Positions 50,821 to 60,784 of a stretch of 64,000 bases of DNA are shown piece by piece. The stretch spans positions 1,736,001-1,800,000 of the forward strand of contig NZ_CP073315.1 of NCBI RefSeq assembly GCF_018140925.1. Direction: 5' to 3'. The position numbers and the translations under genes were made by a program. The notes below the pieces were generated by a model, which was not told the DNA's origin, ran no database searches, and saw nothing but the letters and a program-made list of their open reading frames with translations. This DNA is from Psychrobacillus sp. INOP01. Its GTDB lineage: Bacteria; Bacillota; Bacilli; Bacillales_A; Planococcaceae. Each line of letters begins with the position of its first letter. Within the stretch, counting starts at the first letter, position 1.

Positions 50821-50861
50821 ATAAAACCCATCACTCTCAACTAGAGAAAGATGGGTTTTAT
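50821..50861 (-). terminator. Terminator of the stalk-domain protein gene
   Basis: 12-bp perfect stem ATAAAACCCATC / GATGGGTTTTAT with inner CTCTC/GAGAG-type pairing; directly behind the stop codon. Confidence 0.85.
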
Positions 50862-50863
50862 GT

Positions 50864-52270
50864 TTATTTTAATATTTCTAGAATCTCTTCTGATACATAT
50901 GTTTTCTTATTTTTTAACACCGGTTGTTCTAAAAATAATCGCAGGCTTTTATTGTAGCTGTAAGATTTCGTATCACGAATAATTTGGATAGAACTGTTCC
51001 CTTTTGTAAGGGTTACTTTCTTTTGCGTTGAGTTAGCGTTATTTTCCACTTCATATCCAAGTTGTTCGGCTACTTTACGGAGCGGAATCATTTTTATCCC
51101 ATTTTGTATAAAATGATCATCATTAATAATTTGTTTCAGTTCGGGTGAAAGGTAATTTACAGCGACAATTTTCGTTGGAACTGTTTGAGCTGGAATACTT
51201 TTTGTAGCAGTATTATAAAATATAATTAGCTCTTTTCCCTCTAAAACCTCCTGAGTTATTGCTTCTCCTTTTTCATTACGAATGTCAGTCTCTTTGGAAA
51301 TGTTCAATTGAAGCTCTCGATCTAAACTAATCAAGTTTTGGTCAAACTTTGCCACTTTCACAAAATTGAATTTTTCTTTATCATGAACAACGAGAATCTC
51401 CGGAGTTATTCTTGCTGGATAAATCAAAATCATTGGCTTATTTTTATCGTAGTAAGCTTCTATTTTCTGGCCTTTTTTAAAGGATTCTTTTTTAACTGGC
51501 TCTGCATTTGTATCTTTAAAGAACAGGACATTTTTATCTAGTGTGAAGATAGTCGTACTTGGTTCATCCTCTTCTGACACAACTGTTAGTGCTAGCTGAT
51601 TGTTATCGTTTGTTATTTCTGTTATGACACCTGAAAATTTCATGAAGTTTGAAGTGTCCTCTACTTCCACAGAAGAAAGTGCCACTATTTTACTTGGAGT
51701 AGTTTGAGCTGGGATACTTCTTGTAGACATCGTATAGAATACAATAAGCTCTTCTCCTCTTAAGTCTTTTCTTTCTATTTTTTCTCCTGCAGTATTTTCT
51801 AGAACAGTTTCATTATCCACATTCAAGTTCAATTCATTATCTAAACTACGTAGTTCTTCATCAAATTTCCCTACTTTAACGGAACCGAATGCTTTATCAT
51901 CATGTACAATCACTAATTCAGGTGAAATCTGCGGTGGATATATCGTGAGCATCGGTTTATCTTTGTCAAAATAGGCATCTATTTGCTGGCCTTTTTGGAA
52001 TGCTGATTGCTCCATTTTTTTCGTTGATCCACTATTGTAAACAAGCGTTTCGTCTGTTACGTTGTAAAAAGTTATCTGCGGCTCTTTGTCAGCTGTCTCT
52101 ACAGTTAATGTGACAGTGTCCTCTTTTTTCTCCACTTTTGTTATAACTCCAGATGCTTTTACAAAGTTAGTTGCTTCTACTTTTGCATCCCCACTTTGTG
52201 CATACACTCCTTGGCTCCCTATAAGCTCTAACATTAAAATCATTACGATAGCTCCACAAATTTTCTTCAT
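50864..52270 (-). CDS. Secreted protein with duplicated domain and stalk (copper amine oxidase N-like) domain
   Basis: 468 residues. Signal peptide (1-24, cut after VYAQ region). Two tandem homologous modules of about 165 residues: the phrases ITFYNVTDETLVYNSG and TIFTLDKNVLFFKDTN, ISPELVIVHDDKAFGSVKVGKFDEEL and ITPEILVVHDKEKFNFVKVAKFDQNL, and RSIPAQTTPSKIVAL and KSIPAQTVPTKIVAV correspond one to one. The last 80 residues (NGIKMIPLRKVAEQLGYEVENNANSTQKKVTLT) form the CuAO_N1-like stalk domain found in surface proteins. AGGAG precedes ATG 52270. Function unknown. Confidence 0.85.
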   Translation of the reverse strand: MKKICGAIVMILMLELIGSQGVYAQSGDAKVEATNFVKASGVITKVEKKEDTVTLTVETADKEPQITFYNVTDETLVYNSGSTKKMEQSAFQKGQQIDAYFDKDKPMLTIYPPQISPELVIVHDDKAFGSVKVGKFDEELRSLDNELNLNVDNETVLENTAGEKIERKDLRGEELIVFYTMSTRSIPAQTTPSKIVALSSVEVEDTSNFMKFSGVITEITNDNNQLALTVVSEEDEPSTTIFTLDKNVLFFKDTNAEPVKKESFKKGQKIEAYYDKNKPMILIYPARITPEILVVHDKEKFNFVKVAKFDQNLISLDRELQLNISKETDIRNEKGEAITQEVLEGKELIIFYNTATKSIPAQTVPTKIVAVNYLSPELKQIINDDHFIQNGIKMIPLRKVAEQLGYEVENNANSTQKKVTLTKGNSSIQIIRDTKSYSYNKSLRLFLEQPVLKNKKTYVSEEILEILK

Positions 52271-52399
52271 CGAATCTCTCCTTTTTTTACTTCTCTTTCC
52301 ATTTGACGGGCTTATTTACAAAAAAGTTACAATAATAATGAAACATTCTTAATTCTTATTCGTATAGAATGAAAAGAGAAAAGAGATAGGAGTTTGAAT

Positions 52400-53299
52400 A
52401 TGACGTTATCAATCAACCAAGTAACTAAGAGATATCAAGACTTCGTCGCTGTTAATAGTCTGTCCTTTACAATTGAAAAAGGAGAAATTTTTGGATTGAT
52501 CGGGCAGAATGGTGCTGGTAAAACAACGACATTTCGCATGATTTTAGACTTACAGGAGACGACTGAAGGAAGTATTACGTGGAATGGGCAGCATATTAAT
52601 TCGATTAATAGAGATATTCTAGGCTATTTACCTGAGGAGCGCGGCATCTTCCCTGCTATGACAGTGGAAGATCAATTATACTTTTTCGGTGAGCTAAGAG
52701 GGAAGCATAGAAAAGAACTAAAAAAAGAAGTAGATTATTGGATTAATCGTTTTGAGTTGGAGGATAAGAGAAAAGCAAAAGCGGAAACCTTATCTAAAGG
52801 AAACCAGCAAAAGGTACAACTAATCGCGAGCTTTATACACCAACCTGAGTTCCTTATATTAGATGAGCCGTTTAGTGGCTTGGATCCCGTGAATATGGAT
52901 TTACTAAAGCAAGCAATTCTAGACCTTAAGCATAAAGGAACGACTATATTATTTTCTAGTCACCAAATGGATAATGTCGAAGAGCTTTGTGATCATTTAT
53001 GCTTACTAAAGCGTGGAGTGTCTTTGTTTTCCGGAAATTTATTGGATTTAAAGAAACAATACGGAAAAACCAAGTTAACCATTCGCACAGAAATTCCAAA
53101 AGAAGCTCTAGCAGGACTACATGGTGTAAGGGATATTCAAGTAGGGAAAGATCATTATACATTAACACTTGAGGATGAATCGTACGCGCAGTCTATCTTT
53201 GACTATGTATCTAATGGAAAATATATAGAGAAATTCAGTTTAGATTATTTATCATTAGATGAAATTTTCAAGGATAAGGTAGGTGGTACGCATGTCTAA
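52400..53299 (+). CDS. ABC transporter ATP-binding protein (YhaQ/NatA-like)
   Basis: 299 residues. Walker A GQNGAGKTT, Q-loop, signature LSKGNQQKVQ (the 'SKGNQQK' variant common to the YhaQ/NatA group), Walker B FLILDEPFSGLDP and the H-switch His. The C-terminal 80 residues form the usual extension. ATG 52400 has AGGAG 7 bp upstream; TTG 52394 is less likely. Overlaps the permease gene by 8 bp. Confidence 0.9.
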   Translation: MTLSINQVTKRYQDFVAVNSLSFTIEKGEIFGLIGQNGAGKTTTFRMILDLQETTEGSITWNGQHINSINRDILGYLPEERGIFPAMTVEDQLYFFGELRGKHRKELKKEVDYWINRFELEDKRKAKAETLSKGNQQKVQLIASFIHQPEFLILDEPFSGLDPVNMDLLKQAILDLKHKGTTILFSSHQMDNVEELCDHLCLLKRGVSLFSGNLLDLKKQYGKTKLTIRTEIPKEALAGLHGVRDIQVGKDHYTLTLEDESYAQSIFDYVSNGKYIEKFSLDYLSLDEIFKDKVGGTHV

Positions 53300-54530
53300 G
53301 TTTTGGTTATTAGTTAAGCAGTTATATGTTCAAAAAGTAAAAGCGAAATCATTTATATTTTCTATCGTACTATACGTAGCTGTTATCAGTGGTGTTATGT
53401 TCTGGTCTGACATTAAAGAAGCTTTTTTCCAGGAAGAAGCTTTACAAATTGCTCTAATCAACGAAACAGATGTGGAAATTGAAGCATTATTTGAATCTAC
53501 TAGTGATATACAATTTACCTTCCCTAAAGGTGAGGTTGAAAAGGTAGAAGAACAAGTAATCAATGGGGACTTTGCAGCTGTAATTTACGTTGAGGATCAG
53601 GACAATTCATTGACAGCAGAAATCGCCACCTTTGAACCACTGACATTTAATGATCAGCAAAGTCTTTCTTCAACTTTGCAATATGCCGGGAAAATATATG
53701 AAGTACAGCAGCTAAATTTAACAGCAGAGCAAGCAGATAAAATTCTTCAATCCGAAACTACAATCACGATGAAAAATCTTGATGAGCAATCTGCCTCAGG
53801 CAAAAGTGAGGATGAAAAAGCTGCAGGAATTGGTGCTTCATTTTTAGTAGGATTTTTAATTTATTCATTTGTTATGACATTTTTATCCATGATTACAACT
53901 GATGTAGCTTCCGAAAAAGGTTCACGTGTTTTAGAGGTTTTACTTGCTAGCGTAAAGCCTGCCACACACTTTATGGCGAAATTAACCGGAACGTTTCTGC
54001 TAGCATTGACACAAATTGCAGGATTATTACTCGTTCAAGGATTGTTGTTTGCACTGATTGACGGAGGCTCTAAATGGGATGTTGTCAAAGATATTGCCAA
54101 CGAATTATCCCTTGTATTTATCGGATACTCAGTAGCATTTTTATTGATAACTATCATTTTGTACTTAATACTAGGTGCATTATTGGGGTCTTTAGTCTCC
54201 AAGGTAGAGGAATCAAGTCAGGCTATGATGCCAGCGATGATGGTTGGAATTATTGGATTCTACGTATTAATCTCTGGAATGGCAAGTCCTGATACGTTGC
54301 TGATCAAGGTGTTCTCTTATATTCCTTTCACATCAGGTATGGTCATGCCACTGCGAATTGGGGCAACAGATATATCCACATTCGAACCAATCCTGTCCAT
54401 GGCTATATTAATCGTCACTGTAATTCTTTTGTTCGCAATAAGCTTATCCTTCTACAAACGAAGTGTTTTAACTTATAGTAGTGGAGGTATAATTCAAAAA
54501 ATAAAAACCGTGCTAAAGGTAACAACTTAA
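53292..54530 (+). CDS. ABC transporter permease (YhaP/NatB-like)
   Basis: 412 residues, ABC-2 type. One N-terminal helix, an exterior domain of about 150 residues, and a C-terminal five-helix block including TTDVASEKGSRVLEVLLASVKPATHFMAKL, the ABC-2 signature. Partners the preceding ATPase; relatives export sodium or drugs. ATG 53292 overlaps the ATPase stop. A terminator follows. Confidence 0.88.
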   Translation: MSKFWLLVKQLYVQKVKAKSFIFSIVLYVAVISGVMFWSDIKEAFFQEEALQIALINETDVEIEALFESTSDIQFTFPKGEVEKVEEQVINGDFAAVIYVEDQDNSLTAEIATFEPLTFNDQQSLSSTLQYAGKIYEVQQLNLTAEQADKILQSETTITMKNLDEQSASGKSEDEKAAGIGASFLVGFLIYSFVMTFLSMITTDVASEKGSRVLEVLLASVKPATHFMAKLTGTFLLALTQIAGLLLVQGLLFALIDGGSKWDVVKDIANELSLVFIGYSVAFLLITIILYLILGALLGSLVSKVEESSQAMMPAMMVGIIGFYVLISGMASPDTLLIKVFSYIPFTSGMVMPLRIGATDISTFEPILSMAILIVTVILLFAISLSFYKRSVLTYSSGGIIQKIKTVLKVTT

Positions 54531-54549
54531 TATTATTACATCGAAATAA

Positions 54550-54580
54550 TCGCGAAGGTATCCACCTTTGCGATTTTTTT
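54550..54580 (+). terminator. Terminator of the ABC exporter operon
   Basis: 9-bp stem TCGCGAAGG / CCTTTGCGA with one G-T pair, 6-nt loop, T7 run. Confidence 0.88.
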
Positions 54581-54634
54581 GATACAATCTCTGATTTTTT
54601 GCATAAAATAATGGATGAAAGAAGGGATGCATAT

Positions 54635-56479
54635 ATGTGTGGAATTACAGGATGGATTCATTTTCAAAGGGATTTGAGAAACGAATTGTCGGCAGTTGCA
54701 AAGATGACGGAAACCTTAAAGAAGCGTGGCCCAGATGACGATAATATTTGGAGTTCTCCGCACGCCATGTTTGGGCATCGCCGTCTAACAGTAGTAGATC
54801 CTGTTGGTGGAAAACAACCAATGACCAAAAACTATCAATCAAATGAATATACACTTACGTATAATGGAGAATTATACAATACAGAGGATCTCAGAAAGGA
54901 ATTATTGAAACGTGGGCATTCCTTCTCTGGTCATTCGGATACCGAGGTTTTGTTGACCTCCTATATTGAATGGAAGGAAAAATGTGTTGACTATTTTAAC
55001 GGTATATTTGCTTTTGCCATTTGGGATGAAACCGAACAAAAAGTGTTTATGGCACGAGATCGTCTGGGAGTTAAACCACTTTTTTATACCGAAAAAAATG
55101 GGGGTTTCCTATTTGGTTCTGAACAAAAGTCGCTCTTTGCACATCCTTCTATATCTCCAATCATCAATAGTCATGGCCTTGCAGAAATTATTGGATTAGG
55201 TCCATCACGTACCCCTGGTTCTGGAGTATACAAGGACATAAATGAATTACGCCCTGCCCATGCACTAAGCTTAACTCGTAACGGGGTTCGGACTTGGCGT
55301 TACTGGAATGTAGAAAGCAAGGAACATACAGATTCATTAGACGAAACAACAGAAAAAATTCGCTACTTAGTAACTGATGCTGTAGAAAGACAGCTTGTAT
55401 CAGACGTACCTCTAAGCACATTCCTTTCTGGTGGTTTGGATTCTAGTATTATTACGTCAATTGCCGCCAAATCCTATTCACAGAATTCGAAGTCCCCTCT
55501 GCACACTTACTCCATCGACTACCAAGATAATGATCACCATTTTCAAGGCAATACCTTTCAGCCTTCAAACGACCTCCCTTGGATTCAAAAGGTGACAAAT
55601 CATCTAGATACAAAACATCATTTCTCTATTATTACCCAACAAAAACTAGCGGAATATCTAAAAGAGGCTGTTCACGTACGAGACCTTCCTGGGATGGCAG
55701 ATATCGATTCTTCATTATTATGGTTTTGTAGGGAAATTAAACAGGACTTTACGGTCGGTCTATCTGGAGAATGTGCAGACGAAATATTTGGCGGCTATCC
55801 CTGGTTTCATCAGATAGGAAACGCAGAAAAAGGATTTCCTTGGATACGATCTACTAAGGAACGTTTTCAGTTATTGAATGATAGTTGGCAGGGCAAATTA
55901 AAGATAGAAGAATATGTACAAAACGCATATGATACAACTTTAGCTGAAACTCCACTATTAGATGGTGAAACGAGTGTAGAAGCAAAAAGACGTGAACTGT
56001 TTTATATGAATATGACCTGGTTTATGACTACTCTTTTAGATAGAAAAGATCGTATGAGTATGGGTGCTAGTTTAGAGGTGCGCGTGCCATTTGCGGATCA
56101 TCGGTTGGTAGAGTATGCATGGAATATTCCTTGGGAATACAAAATGGTTGGCAATCAGGAGAAAGGTATTCTACGAAAGGCATTTCAAGGTAGTCTGCCA
56201 TATGATGTACTTTATCGCAAAAAAAGTCCATATCCCAAAACGCATAATCCTGTTTATACAGGGATTGTGAATAGTATGTTAAAGGAACAATTGCAAGATA
56301 AAAACTCTATTCTGCATGAGCTATTTCAAAAGCAGCGGTTGGCTGATTTAGTCGAATCGAATGGAGAAGCATTTAAAGTACCATGGTTTGGTCAGTTAAT
56401 GTCTGGTCCACAGCTTCTTGCATACCTAGTGCAATTGCATATTTGGTTTAAGGAATATAATGTTCAACTTGTAGATTAA
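54635..56479 (+). CDS. asnB: Asparagine synthetase (glutamine-hydrolysing)
   Basis: 614 residues. Translation must start at ATG 54635 so that Cys2 (MCGITGW) is the Ntn glutaminase nucleophile; AAGGGAT lies 6 bp upstream. N-terminal GATase2 domain: RGPDDD, TLTYNGELYN, HSDTEVLL. C-terminal synthetase domain: PLSTFLSGGLDSSIIT (ATP pyrophosphatase loop SGGLDSS) and LSGECADEIFGGYPW. Converts Asp plus Gln to Asn. Alternative: a cell-wall amidotransferase of the AsnB/LtsA type, since one Bacillus paralogue amidates meso-DAP. Confidence 0.9.
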   Translation: MCGITGWIHFQRDLRNELSAVAKMTETLKKRGPDDDNIWSSPHAMFGHRRLTVVDPVGGKQPMTKNYQSNEYTLTYNGELYNTEDLRKELLKRGHSFSGHSDTEVLLTSYIEWKEKCVDYFNGIFAFAIWDETEQKVFMARDRLGVKPLFYTEKNGGFLFGSEQKSLFAHPSISPIINSHGLAEIIGLGPSRTPGSGVYKDINELRPAHALSLTRNGVRTWRYWNVESKEHTDSLDETTEKIRYLVTDAVERQLVSDVPLSTFLSGGLDSSIITSIAAKSYSQNSKSPLHTYSIDYQDNDHHFQGNTFQPSNDLPWIQKVTNHLDTKHHFSIITQQKLAEYLKEAVHVRDLPGMADIDSSLLWFCREIKQDFTVGLSGECADEIFGGYPWFHQIGNAEKGFPWIRSTKERFQLLNDSWQGKLKIEEYVQNAYDTTLAETPLLDGETSVEAKRRELFYMNMTWFMTTLLDRKDRMSMGASLEVRVPFADHRLVEYAWNIPWEYKMVGNQEKGILRKAFQGSLPYDVLYRKKSPYPKTHNPVYTGIVNSMLKEQLQDKNSILHELFQKQRLADLVESNGEAFKVPWFGQLMSGPQLLAYLVQLHIWFKEYNVQLVD

Positions 56480-56643
56480 ATTCACTTTCACATACTACCC
56501 CTGCATGTTGAAGGTAAGATCTTATAAAGAATTGTAATAAAAGATGGATAAATTTCATGAGTCGTAAGTTAATCATCATTAATAGGAAGTAAACAAACAG
56601 CGAGCGCAAGTAACTTATAGAGTAAGCAAATAACTGAATAAAA

Positions 56644-56680
56644 GGATTTACTCTGTTCTAGACAGAGTAAATCCTTTTTA
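56644..56680 (-). terminator. Terminator of the dapH-dapL operon
   Basis: 13-bp perfect stem GGATTTACTCTGT / ACAGAGTAAATCC, loop TCTAG, flanked by A and T runs on both sides. Confidence 0.88.
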
Positions 56681-57805
56681 TTAGCTTGAAACTTCACGAA
56701 AATAAGAATCTATAAATGGCACAAGATAGTCAATTACTGCTTCATCAGGGCTTAGCTTCGGATGATGCAGTCCATACGATGAGTTAACCCCAGCCCAAAA
56801 TAACAGCCCCGGTATTTCTTGTAGAAAATAACCAAAGTCTTCGCCAGTCATAGCTGCATCACATAAAACGGCGTTAGTTGCTGGATTTGCTTCCGCAAAT
56901 GCCAAAAACTCGTTCGCAAGCACATCATCATTTTTAACCTGATAGTAGGACGAACCGTAGTCTATATGAATTTCACATTCAAAAGCAATTTCTGCTGCTC
57001 GACAAAATGATTCGATTTTTTCTTTAATAATCGTCATCGTTCCTGCATCCATTGTCCGAATAGTACCCTCAAGACGAGCATGACCAGAAATAATATTCTG
57101 CACTGTTCCAGAGGTGAACTTCCCAATAGTAAGAACTGCGGGATCCATTGGATTAACAGAACGACTTACAATTGTCTGCAGTTGCAATAATAGTGTTGCG
57201 GCTGCAACAGACATATCTCTTGCTTGATGTGGAAATGCCGCATGTCCTTCCTTACCAATTACGTCGATAAACAATTCAGATGTATTGGCAAACAATAAGC
57301 CTGGACGAGTAGCTACCGTCCCTACAGGGTACTCTGGCGCTACATGAAAGGCAAATATTTTATCGGGCATCAAAGCTGGTTGCTCTTTTTTCAACCATTC
57401 ACGCATTGGAAGAGCACCACCAGGACTTTCCTCTGCCGGTTGAAATAGAATAACTACATGATCCTTTATAGGATTTTCTACTAGTTTTCTTAGTAAACCC
57501 AATGCCACTGTCATATGCACATCATGTCCACAGGCATGCATTTTCCCGGGATGGCTAGATTCGAATGGAAGCCCAGTAACTTCTGTTATCGGAAGACCAT
57601 CTATGTCCGTTCTCCAACCGATTGTCTGTGCAGGATTGGTTCCCTCTATTTTCACTACAATCCCTGTTTTCCATGTAGTGATTGTCAGTCTATCCTGTGG
57701 TAGTGCACGTATTTGTTCCAATAAATAGCTTTGTGTTTTTACCTCTTCAAAACCTAATTCAGGTATACGATGTAAGTCTCTCCGAATATCTTGTAAGGTT
57801 TTCAT
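56681..57805 (-). CDS. dapL: N-acetyldiaminopimelate deacetylase
   Basis: 374 residues, M20 aminoacylase-like. Metal sites: [21 protein letters not shown], and the late [11 protein letters not shown]; the opening [21 protein letters not shown] is standard. It removes the acetyl group from N-acetyl-LL-DAP in the acetylated lysine/DAP branch of Bacillus (YkuR). GGTGG precedes ATG 57805. Eleven bases downstream of dapH, in one operon. (In other organisms the name dapL refers to an aminotransferase.). Confidence 0.92.
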   Translation of the reverse strand: MKTLQDIRRDLHRIPELGFEEVKTQSYLLEQIRALPQDRLTITTWKTGIVVKIEGTNPAQTIGWRTDIDGLPITEVTGLPFESSHPGKMHACGHDVHMTVALGLLRKLVENPIKDHVVILFQPAEESPGGALPMREWLKKEQPALMPDKIFAFHVAPEYPVGTVATRPGLLFANTSELFIDVIGKEGHAAFPHQARDMSVAAATLLLQLQTIVSRSVNPMDPAVLTIGKFTSGTVQNIISGHARLEGTIRTMDAGTMTIIKEKIESFCRAAEIAFECEIHIDYGSSYYQVKNDDVLANEFLAFAEANPATNAVLCDAAMTGEDFGYFLQEIPGLLFWAGVNSSYGLHHPKLSPDEAVIDYLVPFIDSYFREVSS

Positions 57806-57816
57806 CGTCCACCAAC

Positions 57817-58530
57817 TTATAACTGACGCAATTCTTGCATGATTTCCGTTTTCGATCTTGTTTGATCATCTATTTCTTTAATCACTTTGGCAGGTGCTCC
57901 AACAGCTACCGTATACGGGGGGATATCCTTAGTTACAATTGCACCCGCAGCTACAACTGCACCCTTACCAACTCTACAACCTTCAAGAACTACAACATTT
58001 GCACCAATTAGTACATCATCTTCAATAATTACCGGAGTTGCAGAAGGTGGTTCAATTACTCCTGCTAGCACTGCACCAGCACCAATATGACAGTTTTTCC
58101 CTACAGTCGCACGTCCACCAAGAACTGCACCCATATCAATCATTGTGCCTTCTCCAATAACTGCACCAATATTAATAAGTGCGCCCATCATAATAACACT
58201 ATTATCTCCGATACTAACTTGATCGCGAATAACAGCACCTGGTTCGATACGAGCATTTATTCCCTTCAAATCTAAGAGTGGAATAGCAGAGTTACGACTT
58301 TCATTTTCTACTACTACATCTTCAATTTGATTTTTATATTTATTTAAAACAGATTCGATTTCAGACCATTCTCCAAATAATACTAGCGAATTTCCTTGGC
58401 CAAACACTTTTGTATGTTCCCCGAAAGAAATTTGATCTATACCGTTTCCTTTTATGTATACTTTTACCTGTGTTGATTTTTTAGCGTGTTGAATATATGA
58501 AATAATCTCGTTTGCATCTAGTTGTTTCAT
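57817..58530 (-). CDS. dapH: Tetrahydrodipicolinate N-acetyltransferase
   Basis: 237 residues. N-terminal DapH_N domain ([23 protein letters not shown]) and a left-handed beta-helix of hexapeptide repeats ([57 protein letters not shown]). Uses acetyl-CoA to block the amino group of the tetrahydrodipicolinate intermediate (YkuQ). AGGAGG ahead of ATG 58530; first gene of dapH-dapL. Confidence 0.94.
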   Translation of the reverse strand: MKQLDANEIISYIQHAKKSTQVKVYIKGNGIDQISFGEHTKVFGQGNSLVLFGEWSEIESVLNKYKNQIEDVVVENESRNSAIPLLDLKGINARIEPGAVIRDQVSIGDNSVIMMGALINIGAVIGEGTMIDMGAVLGGRATVGKNCHIGAGAVLAGVIEPPSATPVIIEDDVLIGANVVVLEGCRVGKGAVVAAGAIVTKDIPPYTVAVGAPAKVIKEIDDQTRSKTEIMQELRQL

Positions 58531-58696
58531 TCTCCATACCTCCTCAAATATGTATTCATTCTACAGGAATTTTTATTAAAAATCACGAATTTAAATACAT
58601 TTTCAGAAATATAATTGAAAATTCATATTTTCTCATAACTTTCTATACGTTACTCACTTCTTTCCATTTTTGAAGACAGTTATATAAAAAATATGT

Positions 58697-58969
58697 TATA
58701 ATTCTATTAACAATTTTGAAGGGACGATGGGTGGACTATGATTATTTAATCTTATTTCTTGCATAATATTTACTGCTACGTGCAGAACAAAATATTTTAA
58801 ACGCAAACGGAAATAGGATTAGTCTGCCCATTATTCAATATGATACGAACGGTATTCTCTACACAGCAATGAATGTGTAGCGTTTTTTCGTATTTTCTTC
58901 ATGGTCAGCAAAATCCTTCCGTATTATTCGGAGGGATTTTTTTTATCCCTCCAAAGAGGAGTTGTTTGT
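58697..58969 (+). promoter_or_regulatory. Attenuator leader of the VmlR-like ABC-F gene
   Basis: -10 TATAAT at 58697-58702, then a 260-nt leader. Two tiny frames overlap: ATG 58727 (MGGL-stop) and ATG 58738 (MII-stop). A first attenuator CTACACA / TGTGTAG plus T6 lies at 58859-58888. A second, AATCCTTCCG / CGGAGGGATT plus T8, lies at 58912-58944. GGAGGGAT (58930-58937) can instead pair with ATCCCTCC (58945-58952), giving a competing fold just before the ribosome site AGAGGAG. This is the layout of antibiotic-induced ABC-F leaders. Confidence 0.75.
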
Positions 58970-60625
58970 ATGACATTATTAGGAAAACTAAATGATATAA
59001 GCATTACATTTGGTGATGATGAGGTATTACAGAACGTAAAAGGAGATATTCCGTCAGATGTCGTGATTGGAATTGTTGGTGGTAACGGACAAGGTAAATC
59101 TTCCTTGCTTTCCGTTCTATCTAATGAAATACTTCCTGCTAGCGGGAAGGTGGAATGGATTGGAAATTCCCCTTCTATAAGCTACTTTCAGCAAGAAGAT
59201 GAGCACTTTAGCCAAATAGAATATGAACACGATGAATTTGTCTACTTCAGTAAATGGACTGTTCCAGAAGGAAGAGAATATGCTCATCTGAGTGGCGGGG
59301 AAAAGATGAAAAGAAGGTTATCACGTGTATTTGCAGAGAATTCGCAAGTGTTATTGCTAGATGAGCCTACTAATCATTTAGATCAAGACAGCTTATCCTA
59401 CTTAAAAAAACAGATTCTCTCCTACAATGGCACAATCATTTTAGTTTCACATGATCGTTATTTCTTAGATGAGGTGGCCGATTATATCTGGGAAGTTGAA
59501 AATAAAAAATTGACGGTATACGCAGGAAACTATTCAACATATAGAGATAAAAAATCAGAGAAACTTCTGACACAACAAAGGCTATATGATGCCCAGCAAT
59601 CAAAAATCCAGCATGTTGAGAAACAAATTACGGAGCTAAAAAACTGGTCAACCAAAGCACATGCAGAATCCACCAAGCAAGAATTTAACAAAGAATATTA
59701 TCGTGTGAAAGCGAAAAAAATGGACGTACAGATACGTTCCAAAAAGAAAAGACTAGAACTGGAACTTACCAAAAATACTATAGATAAACCAAACGAAGAA
59801 AAAGAAGTGTCGTTTTCCATTGAAGGAAACAAGAAAAAAGGTAAACGTGTTATAGAAGCAAAAAACATGAGAAAAGACTTTGAAAAGAGAACACTCTTTC
59901 AGAACGCGTCTTTCACCATACAGGCTCAAGAACGTGTAGGGTTATTAGGTTCAAATGGTAGCGGTAAATCGACATTTTTGCGTATGCTATTAGGAGAAGA
60001 AAACTTTCAAGGAGACCTTTGGAAATCTGAGTCTATGAATATTGGCTATTTACGCCAAACTGTTTTCGACTTACCAGAAGATCAAACACCATTTGAATTT
60101 TTTGGACCATCCAACTTTAAAACAAGAGGACACATCCAAACACTCATGACAAATTTAGGCTTTTCGAAAGAACAATGGTCTCGTCCTATATCAACAATGA
60201 GCATGGGAGAACGAGTGAAGCTGAAGCTAATGGATTTTATGCTTGACCAAAAGGATGTCTTACTTTTAGATGAACCGACGAACCACTTAGATCTTCCTTC
60301 TCGTGAGCAATTAGAAAAGACACTTTCCACTTATCCAGGGACCATTTTACTCGTAACTCATGATCGATATTTCTTAGAAAAGCTAACGAACAAATTGCTT
60401 GTATTCGAAAATAAATCGATCCGAAAGTTGGAAATGAACTATAACGAGTGGATGCATAAAAACAATGAATCGTTACTTGAAAAAGAACTTTTAACATTAG
60501 AAACAGAACGACAGGCAGTACTTGGAGAACTTAGTTTTTTAAAGAGAAATGACCCTAAATATAGCACGCTAGATATACAGTTTAATGAATTAACTAAGAA
60601 AATAAATAAATTAAGAAAGCAATAA
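58970..60625 (+). CDS. vmlR: ABC-F ribosome protection protein, VmlR-like
   Basis: 551 residues, two ATPase domains and no membrane region. Domain 1: GGNGQGKSS, LSGGEKMKRRLS, VLLLDEPTNHLD; linker with HAESTKQEFNKEYYRVKAKKMDVQIRSKKKRLE (about 225-265), the antibiotic-resistance domain that reaches the peptidyl-transferase centre; domain 2: GSNGSGKST, MSMGERVKLKLM, VLLLDEPTNHLDLPSREQ. Sequence closely follows remembered B. subtilis VmlR, which protects against virginiamycin M, lincomycin and pleuromutilins. ATG 58970 with AGAGGAG. Confidence 0.9.
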   Translation: MTLLGKLNDISITFGDDEVLQNVKGDIPSDVVIGIVGGNGQGKSSLLSVLSNEILPASGKVEWIGNSPSISYFQQEDEHFSQIEYEHDEFVYFSKWTVPEGREYAHLSGGEKMKRRLSRVFAENSQVLLLDEPTNHLDQDSLSYLKKQILSYNGTIILVSHDRYFLDEVADYIWEVENKKLTVYAGNYSTYRDKKSEKLLTQQRLYDAQQSKIQHVEKQITELKNWSTKAHAESTKQEFNKEYYRVKAKKMDVQIRSKKKRLELELTKNTIDKPNEEKEVSFSIEGNKKKGKRVIEAKNMRKDFEKRTLFQNASFTIQAQERVGLLGSNGSGKSTFLRMLLGEENFQGDLWKSESMNIGYLRQTVFDLPEDQTPFEFFGPSNFKTRGHIQTLMTNLGFSKEQWSRPISTMSMGERVKLKLMDFMLDQKDVLLLDEPTNHLDLPSREQLEKTLSTYPGTILLVTHDRYFLEKLTNKLLVFENKSIRKLEMNYNEWMHKNNESLLEKELLTLETERQAVLGELSFLKRNDPKYSTLDIQFNELTKKINKLRKQ

Positions 60626-60722
60626 TTTAGTAGGTTGCTTTTATTGTGTATATTCCACGGTCTGTCGTTTCAGATCAGACTTTGCCAATTTCCCGGGAAA
60701 TATGTCAGTATGGGTTCTCCTA

Positions 60723-60751
60723 TTTACTTTTTATGGCTATCACCATATAAT
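60723..60751 (+). promoter_or_regulatory. Promoter of the DUF4395 gene
   Basis: TTTACT (60723-60728), 17-bp spacer, TATAAT (60746-60751), 33 bp ahead of the start codon. Confidence 0.65.
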
Positions 60752-60784
60752 AAAGTAAATCCAATAAGAAAAGTAGGTTTTAAG

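Noticed and set aside
50145-50844. Frames of 60-80 codons behind alkA
   Set aside because: Out-of-frame alkA tail or R1 copy C sequence; no start signals.
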